DNA from: Gemmatimonadota bacterium | GTDB taxonomy: Bacteria > Gemmatimonadota > Gemmatimonadetes > Gemmatimonadales > Gemmatimonadaceae | Direction of reading: 5' to 3' | NCBI GenBank assembly: GCA_003134685.1 | Contig: PLCA01000002.1 | Span: forward strand, 521,966-585,965 | Length of the DNA stretch: 64,000 bases | Part shown: positions 17,666-26,530 of the stretch, in pieces | Position numbering within the stretch: position 1 is the first letter of the stretch | Layout: each line of letters opens with the position of its first letter | The notes under the pieces: generated by a model | What the model saw: only the letters and a program-made list of their open reading frames with translations | Database searches by the model: none | Told to the model about the DNA's origin: nothing | Made by a program: the position numbers and the translations under genes

Positions 17666-17756
17666 TCCCCCAATATACGGGGCCATCCTTCGCCGTTTCT
17701 ACACGCAGATCCTTCCCATCCAATCCTGTTATTCGGAGTCCAGGATCGCCGGAGAA

Positions 17757-18218
17757 CTACGCCGTTTCTTCGATTCCGGCGTGGAATGGCAGCGTCTTGA
17801 CGATGTCTTCGATCTGCTTCTGGATCAGCTCGAGCTCCTGGCTGGCGCCTTCGCTATCGAGCATTCCGTGTCGCATCGTTACCGCGACGCGATTCATGTA
17901 CTTGATCTTGGTGATGATCTCTTCGGTCGCGCGACGAAGTCGGATGTAGCGTCTCTTGTCGGCCAGAGCGCGGTGGCAGCGTCGCTCGAGGTCCTGCGGA
18001 GTGAGCTTCCTGGCTACTTCGACCGCTTCAGCGATCGTCCGGCCGGGAACGGCGCCGTGATCCGGGATTCCCATCTGGTCGCTCGAAGGATCGCTGAACC
18101 ACAACCTGCCAATGTATTCCACGCCATCGTACGCGAGACGGAGCGCGACCTTGTATTCCTTGCCGTCGACCGTGATCGAGCTGATCGCGTGCTGTGTGAC
18201 GCCGGAGTCAGATGTCAT
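17757..18218 (-). CDS. Conserved hypothetical protein, 153 aa
   Basis: Soluble protein. The N-terminal ~60 residues look like beta strands (SSITVDGKEYKVALRLAYDGVEYIGRLWF). Then come helical segments with basic clusters (ALADKRRYIRLRRATEEIITKIKYM) and an acidic C-terminus. I recognise no domain. It follows the proline-iminopeptidase-like gene by 9 bp, so it is probably cotranscribed. The name of the fold is unknown. Confidence 0.65.
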   Translation of the reverse strand: MTSDSGVTQHAISSITVDGKEYKVALRLAYDGVEYIGRLWFSDPSSDQMGIPDHGAVPGRTIAEAVEVARKLTPQDLERRCHRALADKRRYIRLRRATEEIITKIKYMNRVAVTMRHGMLDSEGASQELELIQKQIEDIVKTLPFHAGIEETA

Positions 18219-18227
18219 GGCAGAGTT

Positions 18228-19121
18228 TCAGCTTCGTACGGTCGGAGTGGATTCATTAAGGAATGGGTCGAGTGCCGTGAAAAGCTTTTCCGGCTGTTCA
18301 ACGTACGGCACATGGCCGCACTCGTCCAGAACCACGAGGTTCGTTGCGAGCGCACTGGCGCCTGCAGTGAATGACGCAAATGGAATGGGATCGTCACGGC
18401 CACAGATGATGATCGAGTGGATTTTGATCCCTTTCAGGTCATTGATGAGGTTGAAATCCCCCAGACTTTCCCAGACGGATTGCTGCACCCTGCCGACGAT
18501 CCGGAAGGGTGTGAGGTCCTTTGCGTTGCGCGGATCCGAGAAATAACCGGCGACCCCCAGCTCAAAAGCGCGCTGCCGGTACGCGTCCGGATCCCGCTCT
18601 CGGAGGCCCGACGCCGCCAGCTCTTCGCGCATCCCGTGGATCTCCGGATTCAGCTGTCGGCGGGTGAACTCCGCCTCGAACTGAAGCTGGTACTCCTTCG
18701 TCAAAGGCGCCGGACTGATGAGAGCCATGCGATCGGGCGCGCGGAGATGGGGGTTTCTCCGTTGTTCGATTGCGTACAGGAGTGCGAGCATCGCCCCCCA
18801 CGAGTACCCGACGATCGACAACGGGTCCAATGCGAACTCGTCGACGATCGCGCCCAGATCCTCGATGTGGGTCTTCCAGGTGATCTTAACGCGCGCGTCG
18901 GCCTTGGATCGACCACCGCCCCGTTGGTCGTAAAAGAGCAGATCGTGGTTCTCGCCCAGATGCAGCATCTGCGGCAGCAGGTACCGGTGGTCCGCCCCCG
19001 GCCCGCCGTGAAGAATGAGCAGCTTCGGAGCATTCGGACGACCGTACTTCACCCAGTAGAGCGGCGACCCCGCGGTCGTCGTGAATCCTTCCTCCCGTGG
19101 GGCGGGGATCGGCTTCGGCAT
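18228..19121 (-). CDS. Alpha/beta hydrolase, proline iminopeptidase-like (S33)
   Basis: 297 aa. The oxyanion motif HGGPGADHRYL is at ~38-48, the DQRGGGRS loop follows, and the nucleophile elbow GYSWGAM has Ser ~115. Asp (GRDDPIPF) and His (DECGHVPYVEQPE) complete the triad. HGGPG plus DQRGxGRS is typical of prolyl aminopeptidases. It lacks a signal peptide. It follows the M42 aminopeptidase by 27 bp, consistent with a peptide-degradation operon. Confidence 0.85.
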   Translation of the reverse strand: MPKPIPAPREEGFTTTAGSPLYWVKYGRPNAPKLLILHGGPGADHRYLLPQMLHLGENHDLLFYDQRGGGRSKADARVKITWKTHIEDLGAIVDEFALDPLSIVGYSWGAMLALLYAIEQRRNPHLRAPDRMALISPAPLTKEYQLQFEAEFTRRQLNPEIHGMREELAASGLRERDPDAYRQRAFELGVAGYFSDPRNAKDLTPFRIVGRVQQSVWESLGDFNLINDLKGIKIHSIIICGRDDPIPFASFTAGASALATNLVVLDECGHVPYVEQPEKLFTALDPFLNESTPTVRS

Positions 19122-19148
19122 GGGAGCTAGCTCAGCGACACCCCTCGA

Positions 19149-20216
19149 CTACCGCGCCGTGAAGTCGGTCTTGCTCGTTACGATCCGGCAGGTCTCGGCG
19201 ATCAGCTCCGCAGCGTGATCGATGTCCTGGAGGCTCGCCAGCTCATTGGGCGAATGCATGTAGCGATTGGGAACGGAGACGAGCCCCGTCGCGACTCCCT
19301 CGCGCGCGATGTGAATCGCGTCTGCATCCGTGCTCGTCTCCCGCCCGGCGGCGTGCAACGAGAAGGGGATCTTCCGGGTCTCCGCCGTCTTCATCAGCAT
19401 GCCGAACACCACCGGCGAGATGATCGACCCGCGCGTCAACACCGGGCCTCCTTCGATGGCGGCATCGCCGTATTCCTTCTTCTCGACCCCGGGATGATCG
19501 ATCGCGAACGTTACATCGACGACGATCGCCATCTGCGGCGCGATGCAGTTCGCGCACACGCCAGCGCCGCCTCCGCGGTAGCCGATCTCCTCCTGCGTCG
19601 TGGCGACGGCGACGACTTTGGCCGAACCGGGCTTTTCCGCGTATCGACGCAACGCCTCGAGGACGACGAAGGCGCCGATCCGGTCGTCGATCGAGCGCGA
19701 AACGAGTCTCCCATTCGGAAATTCCATGGTGCGTGAGTCAATCACGCCGGCATCGCCCACCAGAACCATCCCCTCCGCCTCTTTCTTCGTCTTGGCGCCG
19801 AGGTCGACCCAGATTTCCGTGAACTTCGCCGCCTTCTCGCGCTCTTCCAGTTTGATCAGATGGATCGGTTTCTTGCCCACGACCCCGAACACCTCGCCAT
19901 GGCGGCCGATGAAGCGGAGGCGCTGTCCGATCAGCACCTGGGGATCCCATCCCCCAATTGGTTGGATGTACGCGTAGCCCTGGTCGTCGATGTAGCTGAT
20001 GATGACGCCGATCTCATCGATGTGGCCGGCCAGCATGATCGTGGGCTTGCCGCCGCCATTCACCTCGGCGAGGCTGTTGCCGGCGACGTCGCCGCTCACC
20101 TTCGCGAATTTCTTTGCGTAGTCGCGCCAGACCTTTGCGGGCGCGGCCTCGAAGCCGGAGGGGCCCGGCGTATCGAGCAGCTTTTTCAGGAAGCTGAGAG
20201 AGTCAGAGGCTATCAT
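19149..20216 (-). CDS. M42 family metallo-aminopeptidase
   Basis: 355 aa. M42 ligands are visible: His in LAGHIDEIG, Asp in SRSIDDRIG, catalytic Glu pair in TTQEEIGYRG, Asp in VVDVTFAIDH and final His near YMHSPNE. M42 (TET/FrvX) enzymes are large cytosolic dimetal aminopeptidases that finish peptides left by proteases. ATG 20216 gives the standard N-terminus; an upstream GTG at 20252 is in frame but less likely. Confidence 0.9.
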   Translation of the reverse strand: MIASDSLSFLKKLLDTPGPSGFEAAPAKVWRDYAKKFAKVSGDVAGNSLAEVNGGGKPTIMLAGHIDEIGVIISYIDDQGYAYIQPIGGWDPQVLIGQRLRFIGRHGEVFGVVGKKPIHLIKLEEREKAAKFTEIWVDLGAKTKKEAEGMVLVGDAGVIDSRTMEFPNGRLVSRSIDDRIGAFVVLEALRRYAEKPGSAKVVAVATTQEEIGYRGGGAGVCANCIAPQMAIVVDVTFAIDHPGVEKKEYGDAAIEGGPVLTRGSIISPVVFGMLMKTAETRKIPFSLHAAGRETSTDADAIHIAREGVATGLVSVPNRYMHSPNELASLQDIDHAAELIAETCRIVTSKTDFTAR

Positions 20217-20386
20217 CAGGATGTATGGGAATTCGTGTAGAGGCGGGGGCACGAACCGACGAGACAGCGGGATTGTCGGGGCGGGTCGAATATAGCATCA
20301 CGCAGGGGGCGCTCCTAACGTGGCGCGCGAACGAGTCTTGCAAGTCAGAGATCGCAGTTGGTGTCCCTTCTACGCTAGCGGTTGCG

Positions 20387-22225
20387 ATGTCCACGTCACG
20401 ATTCAAAAAAATGAGAACATGCGTCATTCTGCTGCTCGCAGGGCTCTCCGCGCCACTGGTCCCGCCGCGCGCATCGGCCCAGGGCACCGCGACTTCCGCG
20501 CCACTCACCGACATCCAATACGAGGTGACGTTCACGCGCGCGAACGCGGAGCGGCGGCAGGTCACGTCGACGATGACGTTCACCGTGGGAGGGACGGATC
20601 CTGTCCTTCTCTCGATTCCCAAATGGACGCCCGGAGCCTATGAGATCGCCAACTTTGCGCGCGACGTCTCCAGCTTCTCGGCGGAGCAGGCGGGGACCTC
20701 CCTGGCGTGGGACAAGATCGATCCGGATACCTGGCGCATCCGCCCGCGCGGGGTGGGCGAGGTCACGGTGAAATTCGACTATCTGGCCGACAGCCTCGAC
20801 AACGCCAACACGTGGTCGCGTCCCGACTTTCTTCTCTTCAACGGGACGAATCTCTTTCCATATCCAGAGGGCAGAGGATTCGATTTTCCAGCCTCAGTGA
20901 CGGTGAACACCGAAGCCGGATGGAAGATCGTGACCGGGATGACGCCGGCGGGCGCCCACCGCTACTCCGCACCGAACTATCACGATCTCGTAGACATGCC
21001 GTTCTTTGTGGGGCAGTTCGATCTCGACAGCGCACAGATCTCCGGGACGTGGGTTCGCTTTGCCACATATCCGTCCGGAAGTGTGACCGGCGGCGCCCGG
21101 GTCGCCGTCTGGGAGGCGCTCAAACGCGTGATTCCGGCAGAGGTGAAAGTGTTCGGCGAAGTGCCGTGGAGCACGTACAGCGTGCTGCAGATCACCGATC
21201 CATCTTACGGGGGCGGCTCGGGGCTCGAGCACCAGAATTCCCACGTCGATGTCCTGAATCCCGGAATGCTCGGCACGCCCGTGCTGCCATCCCTCTACGC
21301 GCACGAAATCTTTCACGCCTGGAACGTCAAGCGCTTGCGCCCCGCCGATCTTTTTCCCTACAGATACGACGAGGAGCAGCCCACACCGCTGCTATGGATC
21401 AGCGAGGGAATCACAGACTACTACGCCGATCTGGCGGAAGTCCGCGGCGGGATCGTCGATGCGAACGGCTTCTACCTTCTCACGGGTGACAAGATATCCG
21501 AAGTCGAGGCGCTGGCACCGACGGCGCTGGAGGATGCGTCGCTCTCGACATGGATCCATCCGCGCGATGGGACCGAGTACATCTACTATTCAAAGGGATC
21601 GCTTGCCGGACTGCTGCTCGACATCATGATCCGCGACGCGAGCGACAACCACAGCTCGCTCGACGACGTGTTGCGCACGCTGTACAACACGGCTTACAAG
21701 AATGGTCGCGGCTTCACCTCGGACGAGTGGTGGAGCACGGTGAGCAAAGCCGCGAAGGGACGATCCTTCAGTGATTTCTACGCGCGCTACATCGATGGCC
21801 GCGAGCCCCTCCCGTATGACAAGGTTCTGCCGCTGGCTGGACTTCGGCTCGCGCGCGATACCGCTCACGTTCCTCAGCTCGGAATCGCGAGTCTTCAGGA
21901 TTCGACCGGCTTGCACGTGACTCAAGTGATTTCGGAGAGCGCCGCGGCGGTCGCGGGCGTCCAGCCCGGCGATCAACTCATTTCCGTGGGCGGATTCAAC
22001 GCCGACGATCCAAACTGGACCGAGAAATTCCGCTACCGTTACGCCCGTCAACCAGGAGGCACCGAGCTTCCCGTTGTTATTCGTCGAAACGGGGCCGAGC
22101 AGACTCTGACCGCTCGACTCCATTTCGTCATTAGCGTCGGCTCGCATCTGATCGAGGACGCGCGGGCCTCGGCAAAAGCACGCAAAGTGAGAGACGGACT
22201 ACTGCGCGGAGTAACTCAGCCCTGA
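20387..22225 (+). CDS. Secreted M61 glycyl-aminopeptidase-like protease with PDZ domain
   Basis: 613 aa with a signal peptide (CVILLLAGLSAPLVPPRASAQ). An N-terminal M61 beta domain (~30-190) precedes the catalytic domain. Zinc motif HEIFHAWNVKRLRP is at ~306-319 and the third ligand Glu lies in ISEGITDYYADL. A PDZ domain follows (VTQVISESAAAVAGVQPGDQLISVGG, ~510-560). It probably acts in the periplasm on N-terminal Gly/Ala peptides. Start could also be ATG 20411. It overlaps the convergent acyl-CoA dehydrogenase by 10 bp. Confidence 0.88.
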   Translation: MSTSRFKKMRTCVILLLAGLSAPLVPPRASAQGTATSAPLTDIQYEVTFTRANAERRQVTSTMTFTVGGTDPVLLSIPKWTPGAYEIANFARDVSSFSAEQAGTSLAWDKIDPDTWRIRPRGVGEVTVKFDYLADSLDNANTWSRPDFLLFNGTNLFPYPEGRGFDFPASVTVNTEAGWKIVTGMTPAGAHRYSAPNYHDLVDMPFFVGQFDLDSAQISGTWVRFATYPSGSVTGGARVAVWEALKRVIPAEVKVFGEVPWSTYSVLQITDPSYGGGSGLEHQNSHVDVLNPGMLGTPVLPSLYAHEIFHAWNVKRLRPADLFPYRYDEEQPTPLLWISEGITDYYADLAEVRGGIVDANGFYLLTGDKISEVEALAPTALEDASLSTWIHPRDGTEYIYYSKGSLAGLLLDIMIRDASDNHSSLDDVLRTLYNTAYKNGRGFTSDEWWSTVSKAAKGRSFSDFYARYIDGREPLPYDKVLPLAGLRLARDTAHVPQLGIASLQDSTGLHVTQVISESAAAVAGVQPGDQLISVGGFNADDPNWTEKFRYRYARQPGGTELPVVIRRNGAEQTLTARLHFVISVGSHLIEDARASAKARKVRDGLLRGVTQP

Positions 22226-23397
22226 CCGCCCTGCTTGAGCACCGCCTTCGCGATGGTCTGCAGCTGCATATTGGACGTCCCTTCGTAGATCGTCCCGATC
22301 TTCGCGTCGCGATAGAACTTCTCCACCGGGTAGTCCTTCGTGTAGCCGTAGCCTCCGAAGAGCTCGACGCAGAGCGACGTGACGCGCTCGCACACTTGTG
22401 AGGAGAAGAGCTTCGCCATCGCCCCTTCGCGCGCGATGTCTTTTCCGGCGTCCTTGAGACGCGCCGCGTTGTACACCATCAGCCGCGCGGCCTCGACATC
22501 TGTCGCAGCCTGGGCGATCTGGAACTGGATCCCCTGGAATTCGGCTAGCGGCTTCCCGAATTGCTTGCGCTCGCTGAGGTACTTGATGGTGACGTCGAGC
22601 GCGCCCTGCGCGACGCCGATCATCTGCGCGCCGATGCCGACGCGTCCTTCGTTCAGCGTGTTGATCGCGATCTTGTAACCCTGTCCCACGGGACCGAGCA
22701 CATTCTCCGTGGGAACCTCGCAGTTGTCGAGCAGGAGCTCGACGGTGCTCGAGGCGCGAATCCCCAGCTTGTCCTCCTTCTTGCCGACCTTGAATCCCTT
22801 GAAGTCCCGCTCGATGATGAAGGCAGTGATCCCGCGATAACCGGCCGATGGGTCGGCGTTCGCGAAAACGACGAAGATTCCTGCCTCCGCCCCGTTGGTG
22901 ATCCAGAGCTTCTGACCATTCAGGACCCAACAATCGCCGCGCTTCTCGGCGCGCGCGGCAAGGCCGAACGCGTCTGAGCCCGAGCCTGACTCGGAGAGCG
23001 CGTACGCGCCGATGACTTCCGAAGTGAGCAACGGCAGATACTTCGATTTCTGCGCGTCGCTGCCGTATCGGGCTATGGGATAATTCACCAGCGTATTCTG
23101 AACGTCACACACGATGGCCGACGCAGCATCCACCTTGCTGATTTCCTCGACCGCCAGCGTCACCATGAAAAGCGAGCCACCGGCTCCCCCGTACTCCTCG
23201 GGAACCTCGATGCCCATGAGCCCGAGCTCGAAATATTTCGGAAACAATGCGGGGTCGATTCTCCCCGCCTTCTCCATTTCCGCCGATCGCGGGCGCACCT
23301 CTTCGTCCGCAAACGCCGCAACCGCGTCGCGGAACATCATCTCCTCCTCGGAGAGGAGAGTCAGCGCGGACGTTGAGGCGGTCGTATCAGCTGGCAC
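22216..23397 (-). CDS. Acyl-CoA dehydrogenase, short/branched-chain type
   Basis: 393 aa, full length. FAD-binding signatures ALSESGSGSDAFG (~130-142) and WITNGAEAGIFVVFAN are present, and the catalytic Glu lies in IYEGTSNMQLQTI near the C-terminus. It introduces the alpha,beta double bond in acyl-CoA and passes electrons to ETF. No beta-oxidation partners lie nearby. It follows the M13 peptidase gene by 21 bp, but the relationship is unclear. Confidence 0.92.
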   Translation of the reverse strand: MPADTTASTSALTLLSEEEMMFRDAVAAFADEEVRPRSAEMEKAGRIDPALFPKYFELGLMGIEVPEEYGGAGGSLFMVTLAVEEISKVDAASAIVCDVQNTLVNYPIARYGSDAQKSKYLPLLTSEVIGAYALSESGSGSDAFGLAARAEKRGDCWVLNGQKLWITNGAEAGIFVVFANADPSAGYRGITAFIIERDFKGFKVGKKEDKLGIRASSTVELLLDNCEVPTENVLGPVGQGYKIAINTLNEGRVGIGAQMIGVAQGALDVTIKYLSERKQFGKPLAEFQGIQFQIAQAATDVEAARLMVYNAARLKDAGKDIAREGAMAKLFSSQVCERVTSLCVELFGGYGYTKDYPVEKFYRDAKIGTIYEGTSNMQLQTIAKAVLKQGGQG

Positions 23398-23418
23398 GGC
23401 GATCGATTCCTCTGCGGT

Positions 23419-25467
23419 CTACCAGATTCGCGGCTGAATTGCGGTCGCGCGCACCATTGGATCACTGTCCTTGCATCCCCATGCCGCTTTGAACTCCGGC
23501 ATGTTGCTGAGCGGCCCGTTCACACGCCACTTCGCCGGCGGATGGGGGTTGGAGGCGACGAGGAATCGGAGGAATTCCGGTCGATCGAGCGTGCGCCACA
23601 CCTGTGCCCAACCGAGGAAGAAACGCTGCTCCGGAGTAAAGCTGTCAATCACCGGTTGGGGATGCGTCGCGAGAGCCCGCTTCATCGCCGCATAGGCGAC
23701 GGTCAAACCGCCAAAGTCGCCGATGTTCTCACCGAGTGTCAGCTGCCCCTGCACGTGCGTGGCCGTGTCGATCACGGTGTACGCATCGAACTGTTTGACA
23801 ATTTTCTGCGCCTCGGCGTCGTAGCGCGCAGCGTCGTCCTTGCTCCACCAGTCGCGCATGTTGCCGAACTTGTCGAACTGCCTGCCCTGGTCGTCGAAGG
23901 CGTGCGACATCTCATGCCCGATCACGGCGCCCATGGCTCCGTAGTTCAGCGCATCATCGGCTTTGGGATCGTAGAAAGGCGGCTGGAGAATTCCCGCCGG
24001 GAATACGATCTCGTTGAGAAGCGGGTTCTCGTACGCGTTGACGGTTGGAGGCGTCATGCCCCATTCAGTGCGGTCTGTCGGCTTGCCGATCTTTGCCCAA
24101 TCGCGCGCCGACGCCCACTGCTGCCCAGCGAGAACGTTCGCGTAGTATCCCGTCGGACTGATCTGCAACTTCGAGTAGTCGCGCCACTTGTCGGGATAGC
24201 CGATCTTGCGGTTGAATGCGTCGAGCTTGACCAGCGCCTGTTGCTTCGTCTCCGGCCCCATCCACTGCAACTGTTCGATGCGCGAGCGCAGCTCCCGCAC
24301 GAGATTATCCACTATCGTGACTGCACGCGCTTTCGCTGCCGGGGAGAATTTGCGCGCAACGAACTCCTGACCGAGCAATTCACCGAGGTAGTTGTCGGTA
24401 GCGTTGACGCACCGCTTCCAACGCGGGCTGATCTCTGTCGCGCCCGTGAACAGCTTGTTGAACTCGAAGTTCTCCTTCACGAAAGGTGTGCTCAGTGAAG
24501 GCGCGGAGCCGTTGATCAGCCGCCAGCGCAGCAGTGTCTTCCAGTCGGGAAGCGGCACGCTGGTCAGCATCCCGTCGAAGTTCTGGAAGAATTCCGGCTG
24601 CCCGACATTGATCTTGGCCGGAATCGGCGCTCCAAGCTCCGAGTAGAACTGCGCCCATGAAAAGTGCGGCGTCAGCGAGTCGACCTGCCGCAGCGTCAAA
24701 CCGTGATAGTTGTTGACTACGTCGCGCAGCTGAATGGGAGTGCGCGAGCCCTTCGCGAACTGGGTCTCGACCGCAAGTACAGTACTGCCTTCAGCGTCCG
24801 CCTTCGCCGGAGGGTCGCCGAGCAGCTGAAACATTCGTGAGACGCCAGCGGTGAATTTCGCGCGCAGATTGGCGGACGCAGTGTCCGTCTTCGTGTAGTA
24901 CTCGCTATTTGGAAGCGACAACCCGCCTTGATACAGGCCGGCGATCGTATTTGCCGCATCCTTCGCGTCCTGGGCGGATCCCTCCGAGATGGGCGCAAGC
25001 CCGTAACTCTTCTCGAGCTCGCCGAGCGCTCGTTTCAAATCGTCCACGCTGTTGATTGCCGCGATGCGATCGAAGCCCGGCTTGAGCGGTGCCGCTCCAA
25101 GGCGTTCGATGGCGGCCGTGTCCATGCACGTCGAGTAAAAAGCTCCGACTTTCCATTCCCCCGAGCCTGGTTTGTACTGCCCGGACTTCACTCGCACCAC
25201 ATTGGTGTCGAGGATGTTGCGCAGAACCTCCTGGTTCTGATCGAACAGCTGGTCGAACGCACCGAAAGAGGGATAGTCTCCGGGAATCTTCGCGCGTTGC
25301 AGCCAGCCGCCGTTGGCGAACTGGTAGAAATCCTGGCAGGCCGGGTGGCTCGAATCGAGGTTGGCGCGATCGAAGGGGACGGTCTGCAATGGTGCCTGCC
25401 CGCGCAGCGTGGCCGCGAGCGTTACCATGAGCATGAAAGAGCCGGCGAAAATACGACGCGAGTGCAT
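23419..25467 (-). CDS. M13 family metallopeptidase (neprilysin/PepO type)
   Basis: 682 aa with an N-terminal signal peptide (RIFAGSFMLMVTLAATLRGQA). The zinc motif is GHEMSHAFDDQG with ENIGDFGGL supplying the third ligand. The NAYYNP-like substrate motif appears as NAYENPLLNEIVFPAGILQ, preceding it. The C-terminal CxxW is present (WGCKD). It probably degrades oligopeptides in the periplasm. Start ATG 25467 follows GGGAGG and overlaps the CbiX-like stop (TGATG). Confidence 0.92.
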   Translation of the reverse strand: MHSRRIFAGSFMLMVTLAATLRGQAPLQTVPFDRANLDSSHPACQDFYQFANGGWLQRAKIPGDYPSFGAFDQLFDQNQEVLRNILDTNVVRVKSGQYKPGSGEWKVGAFYSTCMDTAAIERLGAAPLKPGFDRIAAINSVDDLKRALGELEKSYGLAPISEGSAQDAKDAANTIAGLYQGGLSLPNSEYYTKTDTASANLRAKFTAGVSRMFQLLGDPPAKADAEGSTVLAVETQFAKGSRTPIQLRDVVNNYHGLTLRQVDSLTPHFSWAQFYSELGAPIPAKINVGQPEFFQNFDGMLTSVPLPDWKTLLRWRLINGSAPSLSTPFVKENFEFNKLFTGATEISPRWKRCVNATDNYLGELLGQEFVARKFSPAAKARAVTIVDNLVRELRSRIEQLQWMGPETKQQALVKLDAFNRKIGYPDKWRDYSKLQISPTGYYANVLAGQQWASARDWAKIGKPTDRTEWGMTPPTVNAYENPLLNEIVFPAGILQPPFYDPKADDALNYGAMGAVIGHEMSHAFDDQGRQFDKFGNMRDWWSKDDAARYDAEAQKIVKQFDAYTVIDTATHVQGQLTLGENIGDFGGLTVAYAAMKRALATHPQPVIDSFTPEQRFFLGWAQVWRTLDRPEFLRFLVASNPHPPAKWRVNGPLSNMPEFKAAWGCKDSDPMVRATAIQPRIW

Positions 25468-25955
25468 CACGACGAGCCTCCCGGGAGAGCAGTTTGGCGC
25501 GCCGTCCTGGCACGGCACGCGTCCCCACAAAGTTTCTCTGAACAGTCCGGATCCCAGCACCGATCAGCCTCGGTTCCGTCAACAGGTATCACGGCTTCAA
25601 TTCCGGCGCGCTCGAGAATGAGCTCCGCAAGTTTTTCGTGGACACCAAAAGCGGGCGTGACGCTGAATGTCACGTGCGGAAACGCCCGCGCCGCTTCGGC
25701 TACCATGCGGGGGATATCCGCCGTCGAATGTCGACCTGGTGAAAGCATGTACGGAAAGACACTGACGTCCGTCGCGCCGCCGCCGACGCAATCGGCGAAT
25801 CCGTGAGCAATGTCCGGGTCTGCCAGCTCCATGTGAGCATGGCGCACGACGACTTCCGGGCCAGCCATCGTCTGCAGGAGATTCGACACGCAGCGGAGCA
25901 TGTCGTTCGCCTCCCGTTTACGAGAGCCGTGGTCGACGATCAGAATTCCCTTCAT
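25467..25955 (-). CDS. cbiX: CbiX/SirB-like chelatase with Cys-rich tail
   Basis: 162 aa, one chelatase domain. Motifs are DHGSRKREAN (~8-17), HAHMELADPDIAHG, FPYMLSPGRHSTADIPRM (~67-84) and PAFGVHEKLAELI. They supply the two active-site histidines of sirohydrochlorin cobalt- or ferrochelatases. A C-terminal tail carries four cysteines (C133, C138, C143, C147), suggesting an Fe-S or metal site. Its place between B12-dependent methionine synthase genes and a peptidase suggests cobalt insertion for corrin synthesis, but other chelation roles are possible. Confidence 0.82.
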   Translation of the reverse strand: MKGILIVDHGSRKREANDMLRCVSNLLQTMAGPEVVVRHAHMELADPDIAHGFADCVGGGATDVSVFPYMLSPGRHSTADIPRMVAEAARAFPHVTFSVTPAFGVHEKLAELILERAGIEAVIPVDGTEADRCWDPDCSEKLCGDACRARTARQTALPGGSS

Positions 25956-25987
25956 GTGTGCAAAATGGCGCCGTGCCCGCTTGGCGA

Positions 25988-26530
25988 CTAGTGCGCGGCT
26001 TCGTCGAGGGCGCTTCCCCGGTGCCAGATCGGGCGCGCCAGGCCGCCGGAGTCGTCGTAGAAGTGGATTTTGTCGGGCGCGTAGATCTTGGTGAGAAAGA
26101 CGATCTGGCCCGTATGCATCGAGAAGTGCTCCACCACGTGGTACACGGCCGCAAGCACTGTCGTGTCGCGCTCCTGGATCACGATCGATCGGCCAAGATC
26201 CGCTGCGGTCAATCCGGCGAGCACACCGTCTGCCTCGCGGAGGACTGCCTCCAAATTGTCGAGCAGCTTCGACCCTTCGGCGCCATCGGTTTGCGCGAAT
26301 TCGCCGGCGCGGTAGCGGGTGATCGATCGTCCGCCAATGCCGCCGAGTATCCATTCGGTGACGTTTCCGGTGAGATGGACGAGAAGATTGCCGATGCTGT
26401 TTGAGCCCTGATTCGGCCTCGCCCATACCGCGCTGCGGGGCAGCGCGTTGACACAGTGCCGGAGCTTGATCGGGTACTCTTTCGTCAGCCAGTAGCGCGA
26501 GCGCGAAAGGAAGATCTCCGGAACCGACAC
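25988..26530 (-). CDS. DinB-family protein
   Basis: 180 aa from GTG 26530, overlapping the upstream stop as TAGTG. Four-helix DinB/YfiT fold with the metal-ligand pattern His in NLLVHLTGN (~52) and HVVEHFSMHTGQI (~131-143). Relatives include bacillithiol transferases and thiol-dependent enzymes; the activity here is unknown. It is embedded in the methionine operon. Confidence 0.8.
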   Translation of the reverse strand: MSVPEIFLSRSRYWLTKEYPIKLRHCVNALPRSAVWARPNQGSNSIGNLLVHLTGNVTEWILGGIGGRSITRYRAGEFAQTDGAEGSKLLDNLEAVLREADGVLAGLTAADLGRSIVIQERDTTVLAAVYHVVEHFSMHTGQIVFLTKIYAPDKIHFYDDSGGLARPIWHRGSALDEAAH

